Part shown: one piece after another, positions 56,183 to 64,000 of the stretch
How positions within the stretch are numbered: position 1 is the stretch's first letter
Layout of the letters: each line of letters begins with the position of its first letter
NCBI RefSeq assembly: GCF_031202265.1
Contig: NZ_CP100604.1
Span: 62,001 to 126,000, forward strand
Direction: 5' to 3'
Length of the DNA stretch: 64,000 bases
From: Bradyrhizobium sp. Ash2021
Lineage (GTDB): Bacteria > Pseudomonadota > Alphaproteobacteria > Rhizobiales > Xanthobacteraceae
Notes under the pieces: model-generated
Seen by the model: the letters and a program-made list of their open reading frames with translations, nothing else
Databases searched by the model: none
Told to the model about the DNA's origin: nothing
Program-made: the position numbers and the translations under genes

Positions 56183-56623
56183 TTATTTGCCAACCGAGTT
56201 CATGTAGGCCCGGTCTTCTGCCGGAAGCCCGTCCAGCCAGGCTTTCTCATCGCCCGGCTCGGGAAGGATATGGCCGTATTCGGCCATCTGCCTGGCCGGA
56301 ATTTCAGTCACGTAAACCCACACCAGACGCTTCGTAAGTCCCGAGAGATCGGCGATCGCGGTCACCATTTCGGTCACGAGCCGCTGGCGGTCGGGAACGC
56401 TGCGGCCGGCACGAATGAACCCGTGAACGAAGATCTGCTCCGATGCGAGCGGCGCGCCGCCCATGAAGTGGTTGCCTTTGGCAACATCGGTGTAGATCAC
56501 CTGCGCAAAGAACGACGCCGCGCCGGTCACCGCGTTATGGATGCGCGTGATTTCGGCAGCGATCGCCGATTTCTTGCCTGCGTCGAGCAGGCCGGCAGGC
56601 GACGTGCAGTGATATGTCGGCAT
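56183..56623 (-). CDS. Tautomerase-superfamily protein
   Basis: 146 residues; the start MPTYHCTSPAGLL at 56623 (site AGGGAGA) places Pro directly after Met, as required for the catalytic N-terminal Pro1 of tautomerases. The body has FFAQVIYTDV, FVHGFIRAGRSVPDRQRLV and LVWVYVTEIPARQMAEYG, like fused or cis-3-chloroacrylic-acid-dehalogenase-type members. Substrate unknown. It is divergent from a MarR regulator that probably controls it. Confidence 0.82.
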   Translation of the reverse strand: MPTYHCTSPAGLLDAGKKSAIAAEITRIHNAVTGAASFFAQVIYTDVAKGNHFMGGAPLASEQIFVHGFIRAGRSVPDRQRLVTEMVTAIADLSGLTKRLVWVYVTEIPARQMAEYGHILPEPGDEKAWLDGLPAEDRAYMNSVGK

Positions 56624-56662
56624 TTTGATCTCCCTGTCATGGATGGTTCGTTGACGGCACAC

Positions 56663-56685
56663 ATATACGGGTATATACCCCTAAT
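56663..56685. promoter_or_regulatory. Candidate MarR operator
   Basis: A perfect 12-bp palindrome GGGTATATACCC (56669-56680) inside an AT-rich stretch between the divergent tautomerase and MarR genes. It ends six bases before the regulator ATG, so binding would block both start regions. Confidence 0.5.
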
Positions 56686-57105
56686 ATGAATGATGATCCC
56701 TGTCTATGCACGTCCTTGCGACAGGCGGCGCTGGCGGCGACGCAGATCTATGATGAGGCACTTGAGCCGTCAGGTCTGAAGATCACGATGTTCCGCCTGC
56801 TGCGCCGGATATCGGAAGCGGGGCAGCCGACGATCAGCAAGCTGGCGCGTATTGTCGATCTCGATCGCAGCACGCTCGGCCGAAATCTGAAAGTGCTCGA
56901 ACGCTCCGGCCATGTGCAGCTGTCCGGGGGACAGGATGAGCGCAGCAAGATCGTCAGCTTGACCGCCAAGGGCAGGACGAGGTTTGAAAAGGCGCTTCCG
57001 CTTTGGGCGAAAGCGCAGCAAACGATGCAGGCGCGGCTCGGCGATGAAAAAGCGGCCGTTTACGCGATTCAGTCGAAGCTAAACCGGAAGGCAGCACAGG
57101 TTTGA
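56686..57105 (+). CDS. MarR-family transcriptional regulator
   Basis: 139 residues. Winged helix at about 35-100: LKITMFRLLRRISEAGQPTISKLARI, DLDRSTLGRNLKVLERSGHV (recognition helix) and the wing GGQDERSKIVSLT. The N-terminus has two close cysteines (DPCLCTSLRQ) that might sense redox state or metals. It is divergent from one tautomerase gene and 55 bp upstream of another, and probably regulates both. Confidence 0.9.
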   Translation: MNDDPCLCTSLRQAALAATQIYDEALEPSGLKITMFRLLRRISEAGQPTISKLARIVDLDRSTLGRNLKVLERSGHVQLSGGQDERSKIVSLTAKGRTRFEKALPLWAKAQQTMQARLGDEKAAVYAIQSKLNRKAAQV

Positions 57106-57160
57106 AGCTTGCACAGCCTTAAGGCGCCTTCAACCCAGCCGATCCATCGAAAGGTCCACC

Positions 57161-57550
57161 ATGCCTCTGGTAAGAATAGATATCGGCAATACCGCGACAC
57201 CGGAATTGGCCCAGGTAATCGGCGAAGTCGTTTACGCCGCGATGATCGAAATTGCCAAAGTGCCGCAACACGACAAATTCCAGATCATCACCCGTCACGC
57301 CGCCGGGCAGCTGATCTACCCATCCGAAGGCTATCTTGGAATCGACTACACGGCGGGCATCATTTTTATCCAGGTTTTCTGGGTGGCAGGACGAAGCACG
57401 GAGGTGAAAAAGGCCTTTTACCGCAAGATCGCCGACGATCTTCACGCGCGAGCGGGCGTGCGGAAGCAGGACGTGTTCATCAATTTGATCGATTCGGCGC
57501 GGGAGGATTGGTCATTTGGCAACGGCGAAATGCAGTACGCACCAACCTAG
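57161..57550 (+). CDS. Tautomerase family protein, 3' end at an IS junction
   Basis: 129 residues with the catalytic Pro directly after Met (MPLVRIDIGNT). Body motifs VVYAAMIEIAKVPQHDKFQI, FIQVFWVAGRSTEVKKAFYR and VFINLIDSAREDWSFGNGEMQYA fit the MIF/4-oxalocrotonate tautomerase fold. The TAG stop (57548-57550) is part of the CTAG that borders the IS element, so the original stop may have been a few codons further. Most of the fold is present. Confidence 0.87.
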   Translation: MPLVRIDIGNTATPELAQVIGEVVYAAMIEIAKVPQHDKFQIITRHAAGQLIYPSEGYLGIDYTAGIIFIQVFWVAGRSTEVKKAFYRKIADDLHARAGVRKQDVFINLIDSAREDWSFGNGEMQYAPT

Positions 57551-59003
57551 GAGTCCGTCCAGATAGGTGCTGCGACGGGCATTTATTGGCATGTTAGCCG
57601 GCTCAGGCAGCCTTTGCGAGGGTGAACAGCTTCAGGAGGTTGTGGGCGGTGCAGATCATGGCCCACTCGGCACGCACTTTTTCGACACCCCGCAACAGGA
57701 ACTGGCGGAAGCCGCGCGCCTGTTTGATCTGTCCGAAGACCGGTTCGACCACTTGCTTTCTCAATCGGTAGGGCGTTTCGAAGCCGCCATCGTCGATCTT
57801 CTTTCGCATCCGTTGGGTCAGCGGTCCGCCGATTTTTCCGTTCGCGGCTGTCGGGTGCTTGGCGCGTCCAGGCGCGACATAGCCGTCAACGCGATGTGCT
57901 TCGAGCGCTTCGAGATTGGATTCGCTGCAGTAGCCGGAGTCCGCTGAGGCCTGCTCCGGCGTGCGGCCGAGATTGTTCTCGATGGCCTCGATCAGGGGCA
58001 CCAGCTGGCCCTGATCGTTGCCGCACTGCGTCAGTTCGTGCGCGACAATGATCTGGGCGCCTGCGTCGACGGCGGCCTGTGCATTATAGGCCTGAACGAA
58101 GCCATCCTTCGACTTCATGATGCGGCTTTCCGGATCGGTGAAGTTGCGTTGCGACTTGGGATCAGGCTGGTCCGATGCCGGCGCCGCCGGTTTGCCCGGC
58201 TTCTTGCGGCCTTCGGCTTGGCGCTGCTGTTCCTTTTCGGCCTCGATGCGACGCTCTTCCTCCGCGGCCAGCCTGGCGTCGGCCTCCAGCGCCGCCATCG
58301 CCTGCTGGATCTTCGCCAGCCGCTTCTCCTTGTCGCCAGCCCAATCCGGCAGCTCGTCGCCGCGTTTGTCTTTGCCGAAAGTCTCGTCCTCCTGAGCATC
58401 CGCCGCCTCAGCGGCCGCCAGCATGCGAGCGACCTCGGCTTTCAATTCCGCCTCGCGTTTCTTCATGCGCTCATAACTCATCGCTTTATGTTTCGACGCG
58501 TTCGCTTTGATCTTCGTGCCATCAAGCGCGACATGGCCGAGTTTGACCAGCCCTGCCGTCTCGCACAACTTCAGAACCTGCAGGAACAGTGCGCCGAGCG
58601 CCTTCAAATGCCGCTTGCGGAAGTCGCTGATCGTGCGAAAATCCGGCGGATCGAGCGCGACAATCATTACAAAATCATTCCGTTCGCGGCAGGCCTTCGC
58701 GATCCGCCGCGATGAATACAGCCCACTCGCATAGCCGTGCAGCACAAGCGCCACCATCATGCGCGGGTCGAACGGCGGCTGCCCGAGCCCGCTCACATAG
58801 CTGCCCGTGATCTCCTTGAGATCGAGGCTCTCCCGCACCAGTTCAACGATAAACCGCGAGACATGGCCTTTCGGCACGAAGTCCTGCACATTCGGCGGCA
58901 GAAGCAGCGTCTGATCGATATTCCAGGGGCGAAAATACTTGCTCATCGCCCAAGGTTGAATCAGACTCGCTCAGAATTGAACAGCCACTATTCGGACAGG
59001 CTC
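57551..59003 (-). mobile_element. IS1182-family insertion sequence
   Basis: Imperfect inverted ends: GAGTCCGTCCAGATAGGTG at the left and, inverted, GAGCCTGTCCGAATAGTG at the right. CTAG stands directly outside both ends (57547-57550 and 59004-59007), either a 4-bp target duplication or part of the ends. It contains one transposase gene that nearly fills it. The element looks intact. Confidence 0.8.
57603..58946 (-). CDS. IS1182-family DDE transposase
   Basis: 447 residues. The N-terminal DUF772-type domain (FRPWNIDQTLLLPPNVQDF, FDPRMMVALVLHGYASGLYS) precedes the first catalytic Asp (D142, VALDGTKIKANASKHKAM). A charged coiled-coil insert (about 180-260) follows, then the second Asp in ASADSGYCSE and the Glu in VVEPVFGQIKQARGF. 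No stop or frameshift, so the enzyme could be active. Confidence 0.95.
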   Translation of the reverse strand: MSKYFRPWNIDQTLLLPPNVQDFVPKGHVSRFIVELVRESLDLKEITGSYVSGLGQPPFDPRMMVALVLHGYASGLYSSRRIAKACRERNDFVMIVALDPPDFRTISDFRKRHLKALGALFLQVLKLCETAGLVKLGHVALDGTKIKANASKHKAMSYERMKKREAELKAEVARMLAAAEAADAQEDETFGKDKRGDELPDWAGDKEKRLAKIQQAMAALEADARLAAEEERRIEAEKEQQRQAEGRKKPGKPAAPASDQPDPKSQRNFTDPESRIMKSKDGFVQAYNAQAAVDAGAQIIVAHELTQCGNDQGQLVPLIEAIENNLGRTPEQASADSGYCSESNLEALEAHRVDGYVAPGRAKHPTAANGKIGGPLTQRMRKKIDDGGFETPYRLRKQVVEPVFGQIKQARGFRQFLLRGVEKVRAEWAMICTAHNLLKLFTLAKAA

Positions 59004-59056
59004 CTAGAGCGCGATTACTTTTCTTCGAATCGTCATCCCGCTCTATCTTTTTGTTT

Positions 59057-59105
59057 GAGCATGATCTTTTCGGAAAACCGGTCTCCACTTTTCCGGATCA
59101 TGCTC
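59057..59105. repeat. 49-bp hairpin repeat, copy 2
   Basis: GAGCATGATCTTTTCGGAAAA faces TTTTCCGGATCATGCTC. Same family as 47410-47454. It lies between the IS element and the next gene. Confidence 0.8.
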
Positions 59106-59141
59106 TAGGAAGTTGAACGGCTACGCCGCTGGACGGGTCAC

Positions 59142-59687
59142 ATGACAGACGGTGAGCTTCAATCCATCATGGGCGTGGACGCCTCGCCGACCGCGCCGCT
59201 CGGGCAGATGCTGCTCGTCCTCAACAACGCCCATGCGCCGGAACTGTCCCGGCTTGAGCCGGAGCGGCTCCAGCATCTCGTCAAACAGGCATTCCTCGCG
59301 CGAAGAATTGGCAATCTGGATGCGTTCATCCTCGCCCTCGACCAGGATGCCCGATACGACAGTCCCAATTTCCTCTGGTTCCGCGTGCGGTATCCGCGCT
59401 TCGTTTACGTGGACCGGGTCGTGGTCGCATCATCCGCGCGCGAGCGCGGCTGCGCGCGACGGCTTTACCTGGATCTGTTTGAACATGCGGTGCGGGCAGG
59501 ACACGATCGAATCGTCTGCGAAGTCAACACGCGCCCTCCGAACCCGGAATCGGACGCATTTCATGCCGCGTTGGGATTTGTCGAAGTGGGTAGCGCCAGC
59601 ATCCACAACGACCGCAAGACGGTGCGGTATTTGTCGCGTGCACTTCGCGCGCTGACCGCTTCCTCAACTGCCTCCACGCATGGCTGA
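59142..59687 (+). CDS. GNAT family N-acetyltransferase
   Basis: 181 residues with a GNAT core near 55-165: VYVDRVVVASSARERGCARRLYLDLF (acetyl-CoA loop, slightly unusual RERGCAR) and VNTRPPNPESDAFHAALGFVEVG. Acidic and hydrophobic N-terminus without a known domain. The IS1182 element lies just upstream, so its original promoter may have been cut off. Substrate unknown. Confidence 0.85.
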   Translation: MTDGELQSIMGVDASPTAPLGQMLLVLNNAHAPELSRLEPERLQHLVKQAFLARRIGNLDAFILALDQDARYDSPNFLWFRVRYPRFVYVDRVVVASSARERGCARRLYLDLFEHAVRAGHDRIVCEVNTRPPNPESDAFHAALGFVEVGSASIHNDRKTVRYLSRALRALTASSTASTHG

Positions 59688-59695
59688 TCGAAGCT

Positions 59696-60157
59696 TTACG
59701 CCGCACTCGCCGGCGGCAAAGCCAGCACCGAATAGATCGCCTGGGCGTCGCGCGAGGCGCGCAGCTTCTTGGCGACGTCCTGGTCGCGCAGCAGTCGCGC
59801 GATCCGCGCCAATGCCTTCAGATGATCGGCGCCCGCGCCTTCCGGCGCCAGCAGCAGGAACACGAGGTCGACCGGCTGGCCGTCCATCGCCTCGAAATCG
59901 ATCGGGCGTTCGAGACGGGCGAAAAACCCGAACAGCTTTTCCAGTTTGGGCAGCTTGCCGTGGGGGATCGCGACGCCATAGCCGACGGCCGTGGTTCCAA
60001 GCTTCTCCCGCTGCAGCAGCACCTCGAAAATCGAGCGCTCGTTCTGCCCGGTCAAGGTGGCGGCCCGGGCGCTAAGTTCCTGCAACGCCTGCTTCTTGCT
60101 GATGACCTTCAACGCCGGGAGTATCGCCTCGGGTGCGACCAGATCGGTAATCGTCAT
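59696..60157 (-). CDS. ptsN: PtsN, nitrogen-PTS EIIA component
   Basis: Regulatory phosphoacceptor of the nitrogen PTS (PtsP-NPr-PtsN), which in rhizobia tunes potassium and nitrogen metabolism. 153 residues; the phosphorylated residue is H66 in VGYGVAIPHGKLP, followed by the family motif IDFEAMDGQPVDLVFLLLAPE. It lies downstream of hpf in the usual lptB-rpoN-hpf-ptsN order. Confidence 0.95.
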   Translation of the reverse strand: MTITDLVAPEAILPALKVISKKQALQELSARAATLTGQNERSIFEVLLQREKLGTTAVGYGVAIPHGKLPKLEKLFGFFARLERPIDFEAMDGQPVDLVFLLLAPEGAGADHLKALARIARLLRDQDVAKKLRASRDAQAIYSVLALPPASAA

Positions 60158-60387
60158 GGGGCGTTCCGAGGTGAATTGAACCGTCAGGGTGCGAGATAGG
60201 TTTTAGTGCGGCGGCGTCAAGAAGATGAGACGGGAGGCGGGCTTAGGCCGGGGTCCCGATTTGGGGGCTTCTACTCCAACGCATGACCGGTGCCAACTCC
60301 CGAGAGCCCGTTTCCGGGCCCTATCCTTAAGGGGCGGCGGACCATAGGGAGGGGTTTTTCGGGCGTCAATGCTTACAGGCATATATG

Positions 60388-60987
60388 TCAGGGGGTAACC
60401 GCCGGGGGGTCGACCCAGCCGACATTGCCGTCGGTGCGCCGGTAAATGATGTTCACCCGGCCACTCGAGCCGTGCTGGAACACGAGGCAGGCGGCCCCGG
60501 TCAGATCCAGCTCCATGACCGCCTCGCTGACCGAAAGCCGTTTCAGCGCGGTGGTCGCCTCCGCAATGATGACGGGACTGTAGGCGGTGACATCGTCATC
60601 GCCTTCCGCCGGCGCCTCGATGACATAGCTCGGCGCGTCGAGTACCGCTGTCATCCCGGCCATCGCCTCGGTAACGGCGTAGGTCTTGCGGGCCGAGCGA
60701 TCCTTCAGGCGGCTCTTGTAGCGGCGCAGGCGCTTTTCGATCATCAAAAGCGCCTGGTCGGCGCTGGAATAGGCGTCGGTGGCGTTGGAATCGGCCTCGA
60801 GCGTGATTCCGGAATCCAGGTGCAGCGAGCAATCGGTCCGGAAACCGAAGCCATCCTTGCTCAGCGTGATATGGCCGGAATAATTGCCGTCGAAATATTT
60901 GCGCAGCACCTCATCGGTGCGTTCGCTGACGCGCGAGCGAAGCGCCTCGCCGACACTGATGCTTTTTCCCGAGATTCGAAGGGTCAT
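60388..60987 (-). CDS. hpf: Ribosome hibernation promoting factor, long form
   Basis: Long HPF binds 30S subunits and dimerises ribosomes in resting cells. 199 residues from ATG 60987 (MTLRISGKSISVGEALRSRV), after a GAGGC site. The N-terminal RaiA-type domain spans about 1-100. A linker precedes the C-terminal dimerisation domain (LSVSEAVMELDLTGAACLVF, GRVNIIYRRTDGNVGWVDP). It is downstream of rpoN. Confidence 0.95.
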   Translation of the reverse strand: MTLRISGKSISVGEALRSRVSERTDEVLRKYFDGNYSGHITLSKDGFGFRTDCSLHLDSGITLEADSNATDAYSSADQALLMIEKRLRRYKSRLKDRSARKTYAVTEAMAGMTAVLDAPSYVIEAPAEGDDDVTAYSPVIIAEATTALKRLSVSEAVMELDLTGAACLVFQHGSSGRVNIIYRRTDGNVGWVDPPAVTP

Positions 60988-61065
60988 TTGGTGCCTCAAT
61001 TGCTTTGATGCCTCGACCACTCTGGAAGGGAACCGACACTATCGCGCGATTTGACGCGAACGCAA

Positions 61066-62739
61066 TCAGGCGGGTGCGGTATCGCGGGACCGGTCGGAGG
61101 ATGCGGCAGGGGCTGAGAGGGCGTTACCGAGCATGCTTTGCTTGTCACGGCGGCGTTGCACCGACGAAGGAATCCGCATCGCTTCGCGATATTTCGCAAC
61201 GGTGCGGCGGGCGATATCAATGCCCGATTCGCGTAATCGTTCCACGATCGTATCATCGGAGAGGATCGCGGCGGGCGCTTCCGCATCGATCAATTGCTTG
61301 ATGTGGTGGCGGACGGCCTCGGCCGAGTGGGCCTCGCCACCGTCGGCCGACGCAATCGAGGCGGTGAAGAAATATTTCAGTTCGAAACTGCCGCGATTGG
61401 TCGCCATGTATTTGTTGGCGGTCACCCGCGACACCGTCGATTCGTGCATCTGGATCGCGTCCGCTACCGCCTTGAGGTTGAGCGGCCGCAAATGCGCTAC
61501 ACCATGAGTAAAGAAGCCGTCCTGCTGGCGCACGATTTCGGTCGCGACTTTCAGGATGGTGCGGGCGCGCTGATCGAGCGCGCGGACCAGCCAGGTCGCA
61601 TTCTGCAGGCAATCGGTGAAGTAGGATTTGTCACCGTCCTTGCGAATCGTCTTCGACAGCTCGGTATAATAGACCTGATTGACCAGCACGCGCGGCAACG
61701 TGTCGCTGTTGAGTTCGACATGCCAGCCGCCGTCGGGACCCGGCCGCACATACACGTCCGGCACCATGGTTTGCGTCCGCGCCGAGCCGAACTTCAAACC
61801 GGGTTTTGGATCGAGCCGGCGGATCTCGCCGATCATGTCGGTGATGTCTTCGTCGTCGACGCCGCAGAGTTTTCGTAAAGACGCGATGTCGCGCTTGGCC
61901 AGGAGATCGAGATGCTCGACCAGCGCCTGCATGGCGGGGTCATAGCGGTTGAGTTCGCGCAGCTGGATCGCCAGGCACTCGCTCAAGCCCCGCGCGCAAA
62001 CGCCGGGCGGATCGAATTTCTGCAGCACCGCGAGAACGGCATCGACGTCTTGCTGCGGCGCACCAAGCCGTTCGGCGGCCTGCCCGAGATCCGGCGGCAG
62101 ATAGCCGGCGTCGTCGACCAGATCGATCAGATACTGCCCGATCATGCGCTGCGCCGGCTCGGTGAAAGCGACGGACAATTGCTCGGCGAGATGGCTGCCA
62201 AGGGTGACCTCGGCGGCGACAAAGGCCTCGAGATTGTAGTCGTCGTCGTTGGAGGCGCCGCCGCCCCATTCGGTATAGGCGGTCGGCGCCGCGTCCTGCG
62301 CGACACGCGCGGCCGCCTCGGCGGGCTCCTCGGAGAATACGTTGTCGAGGCCCGTATCCAGCGTCTGCTCGATCTCGGTGCGGGTGCCGAGATCGCGGTT
62401 CATCCACTCTTCCTGGCCGGGCTCAAAGCTGTCGCCGGCGGAGCCGCCGGCCATGCCCGCGGCATGTTCGGCGCCGGAATCGTCGCCAAAACTGTCGGAA
62501 TCGCCGGATTCGGAGAATTCCACCCGTTCGTCGGCCCGCTCCTGGGTGGGTTCGCCCGCGACCGGGGCTTCCGGCCCGTCATTGGCGCGTTCCAGCAGCG
62601 GGTTCCGTTCCAGTTCCTCCTCGACGAACGCCGAAAGGTCGAGGTTCGACAGCTGCAGCAGCTTGATCGCCTGCATCAACTGCGGCGTCATCACCAGCGA
62701 CTGCGACTGTCGGAACTCTAGTCTTTGCGTTAGCGCCAT
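61066..62739 (-). CDS. rpoN: RNA polymerase sigma-54 factor
   Basis: 557 residues. The N-terminal activator-interacting region is MALTQRLEFRQSQSLVMTPQ with LLQLSNLDL. An acidic, low-complexity region II (about 55-130) follows, then the core-binding domain and the RpoN box near the end (ARRTVAKYREAMRIPSS). It directs nitrogen-fixation, nitrogen-assimilation and other sigma54 promoters with enhancer-binding proteins. Confidence 0.97.
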   Translation of the reverse strand: MALTQRLEFRQSQSLVMTPQLMQAIKLLQLSNLDLSAFVEEELERNPLLERANDGPEAPVAGEPTQERADERVEFSESGDSDSFGDDSGAEHAAGMAGGSAGDSFEPGQEEWMNRDLGTRTEIEQTLDTGLDNVFSEEPAEAAARVAQDAAPTAYTEWGGGASNDDDYNLEAFVAAEVTLGSHLAEQLSVAFTEPAQRMIGQYLIDLVDDAGYLPPDLGQAAERLGAPQQDVDAVLAVLQKFDPPGVCARGLSECLAIQLRELNRYDPAMQALVEHLDLLAKRDIASLRKLCGVDDEDITDMIGEIRRLDPKPGLKFGSARTQTMVPDVYVRPGPDGGWHVELNSDTLPRVLVNQVYYTELSKTIRKDGDKSYFTDCLQNATWLVRALDQRARTILKVATEIVRQQDGFFTHGVAHLRPLNLKAVADAIQMHESTVSRVTANKYMATNRGSFELKYFFTASIASADGGEAHSAEAVRHHIKQLIDAEAPAAILSDDTIVERLRESGIDIARRTVAKYREAMRIPSSVQRRRDKQSMLGNALSAPAASSDRSRDTAPA

Positions 62740-62831
62740 GGAGGCAAGAACCGTTCCCTGAAAGTTGGTCCGATTCTTGCTTATATTAGTCCGGAGCCGA
62801 TGTACACGGCTTGACGAATGCTAAAAATGGG

Positions 62832-63848
62832 CTACAGGCGGAATTCCTCGCCAAGGTAAAGACGGCGTACATCCGGATTGTTAACGATCTCATCCGGACT
62901 TCCCTCGGTCAAGATTTCCCCGGCATAGACGATATAGGCACGATCGGTGAGGCCGAGCGTTTCACGCACATTGTGGTCGGTGATCAAGACGCCGATGCCG
63001 CGATTGGTGAGGTGGCGGACCAGGTCCTGAATGTCGCCGACCGCGATCGGATCGATGCCGGCAAAGGGTTCGTCGAGCAGCATGTAATTGGGACGCGTAG
63101 CGAGCGCGCGCGCGATTTCGACGCGGCGGCGCTCACCGCCGGACAGCGCGATCGACGGTGTTTTACGCAAGCGCGTGATGTTGAATTCATCGAGCAGCGA
63201 ATTCAGTTCCGCCTCGCGTTTTTTCCTGGAGGGCTCGACCACTTCCAGCACCGCGCGAATATTCTGCTCGACGGTCAGGCCGCGAAAGATCGAGGCTTCC
63301 TGCGGCAGATAGCCGATGCCGAGCCGCGCCCGCTGATACATCGGCAGCTTGGTGACGTCGTGGCCGTCGAGTTCGATGGCGCCGCGATCGGCCTTGATGA
63401 GGCCGGTGATCATGTAGAAAACCGTAGTCTTGCCGGCGCCATTGGGCCCAAGCAATCCGACTGCCTCGCCACGCCGGACATAGATGCTGACGCCACGCAC
63501 GACCTGGCGGGTGCCGAAGCTCTTTTCCACGCTATGCACAGCCAGATAGCCCGGCCGCTTGATCAGGCGCGGCGCCGCGGCGCCATTGGTCTTGCTCGCA
63601 GGCCTGCCGGGCTTGGGGCTGGGACGCGGGGCTTCCGCCCGTGGCGGTTCGGCTGTCGGCTGCGGGATCGGCAGATCCAGCCCGGGCACCGGTGCGGTGC
63701 GGGCCATCGGCGGCGCGTCGCGCACCGGGCTCGTCAACATCTCGCCGAAGGAGTCGCCAAGCGCGGTGATGTCGTCCCGCGAGCGCGCAAATCCTGCCGG
63801 ACCGCGTTTCGCAGGACGTCGACGGAAGATGCCGAGAATGTCCACCAT
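62832..63848 (-). CDS. lptB: LptB, LPS-transport ABC ATPase with long N-terminal extension
   Basis: ATPase that drives LPS extraction by LptFG. The enzyme spans about residues 100-338: Walker [29 protein letters not shown] (LptB-specific), signature [16 protein letters not shown], Walker [17 protein letters not shown]-loop [11 protein letters not shown]. It is preceded by about 95 Pro/Ala-rich residues ([16 protein letters not shown] start) with no known domain. 92 bp upstream of rpoN. Confidence 0.95.
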   Translation of the reverse strand: MVDILGIFRRRPAKRGPAGFARSRDDITALGDSFGEMLTSPVRDAPPMARTAPVPGLDLPIPQPTAEPPRAEAPRPSPKPGRPASKTNGAAAPRLIKRPGYLAVHSVEKSFGTRQVVRGVSIYVRRGEAVGLLGPNGAGKTTVFYMITGLIKADRGAIELDGHDVTKLPMYQRARLGIGYLPQEASIFRGLTVEQNIRAVLEVVEPSRKKREAELNSLLDEFNITRLRKTPSIALSGGERRRVEIARALATRPNYMLLDEPFAGIDPIAVGDIQDLVRHLTNRGIGVLITDHNVRETLGLTDRAYIVYAGEILTEGSPDEIVNNPDVRRLYLGEEFRL

Positions 63849-63922
63849 CCCGCTTCGCTTAAGCCTTTCACGGTGATCCCGCGACCCATCCGCGGTGATT
63901 CGATTCGCTCGCGAACCATGAA

Positions 63923-64000
63923 TTAATGGGCGCCCCTTGCCCAGCGATCCGCCTCAATCCCCTGCTGCGGATATCCAACCCGGCCGCCCCAGTAGATACA
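63923..64000 (-). other. Possible 3' end of an upstream minus-strand gene, unidentified
   Basis: An open minus-strand frame enters from the window edge and stops at 63923 (TAA), 74 bp before lptB. It reads [20 protein letters not shown]. Gene order in relatives would predict lptA here, but I cannot recognise LptA in these 25 codons. Confidence 0.25.

Overview
The window looks like chromosomal DNA of a Bradyrhizobium-type alphaproteobacterium (Hyphomicrobiales). The grounds are uniformly high GC, a heme-responsive Irr next to fabA-fabB, a DivL-type kinase carrying Tyr in place of His, addB-addA, an lptB-rpoN-hpf-ptsN cluster, and several hairpin repeat families that I know from this genus. No database search was run; every name rests on reading motifs and gene order.

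Layout. 1-3.4 kb: 3' end of pnp with its terminator, a palindromic repeat, then a GNAT acetyltransferase coupled to a GST. 3.4-7.3 kb: fatty-acid locus fabV-fabB-fabA (minus) divergent from irr. 7.3-14.9 kb: SH3 protein, 2-hydroxyacid dehydrogenase, MoeB-like enzyme, trypsin-fold protein with a damaged triad, ggt, mutM. 15.1-19.4 kb: ubiE-ubiB-coaBC-dut joined by 4-bp start/stop overlaps or short gaps; CoaBC carries an N-terminal ribbon-helix-helix domain and has a 40-bp dyad just upstream. 19.4-20.65 kb: a decayed insert (MAPEG remnant, ChrR-like cupin, TetR remnant) bounded downstream by a second copy of the dut 3' end. 20.8-33.4 kb: divL, a TsaE-AmgK fusion, PilZ, murU, addB, addA, trxA.

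33.4-46.8 kb, nearly all minus strand: phosphoesterase, folC, accD, trpA, trpB, trpF, a LapA-domain protein, ihfB, sppA, rpsA, cmk, aroA. Three paired palindromic repeats of one architecture sit here. One pair forms 49-bp inverted ends around a broken DUF559 endonuclease gene between trpB and trpA. Another is translated as a C-terminal extension of TrpF. The third abuts the rpsA terminator. 46.9-48.2 kb: TIGR02300 protein, tRNA-Ala(GGC), three 108-bp tandem repeats and a GIY-YIG nuclease. 48.2-50.6 kb: ohrR/ohr with palindromic operators, CoA transferase. 50.8-55.0 kb: ugpB-A-E-C glycerol-3-phosphate importer. 55.2-56.0 kb: an RpoH-type promoter and ROSE-like thermometer driving a small heat-shock protein and a DUF1150 protein. 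56.2-59.0 kb: two tautomerases around a MarR regulator, then an IS1182-family insertion. 59.1-64 kb: GNAT, ptsN, hpf, rpoN, lptB.

Most of the window is housekeeping. The points most worth following are the RHH-CoaBC fusion with its dyad, the DUF559/palindrome unit, the tRNA/tandem-repeat/GIY-YIG unit, the duplicated dut end, and FabV occupying the place where related genomes carry fabI.
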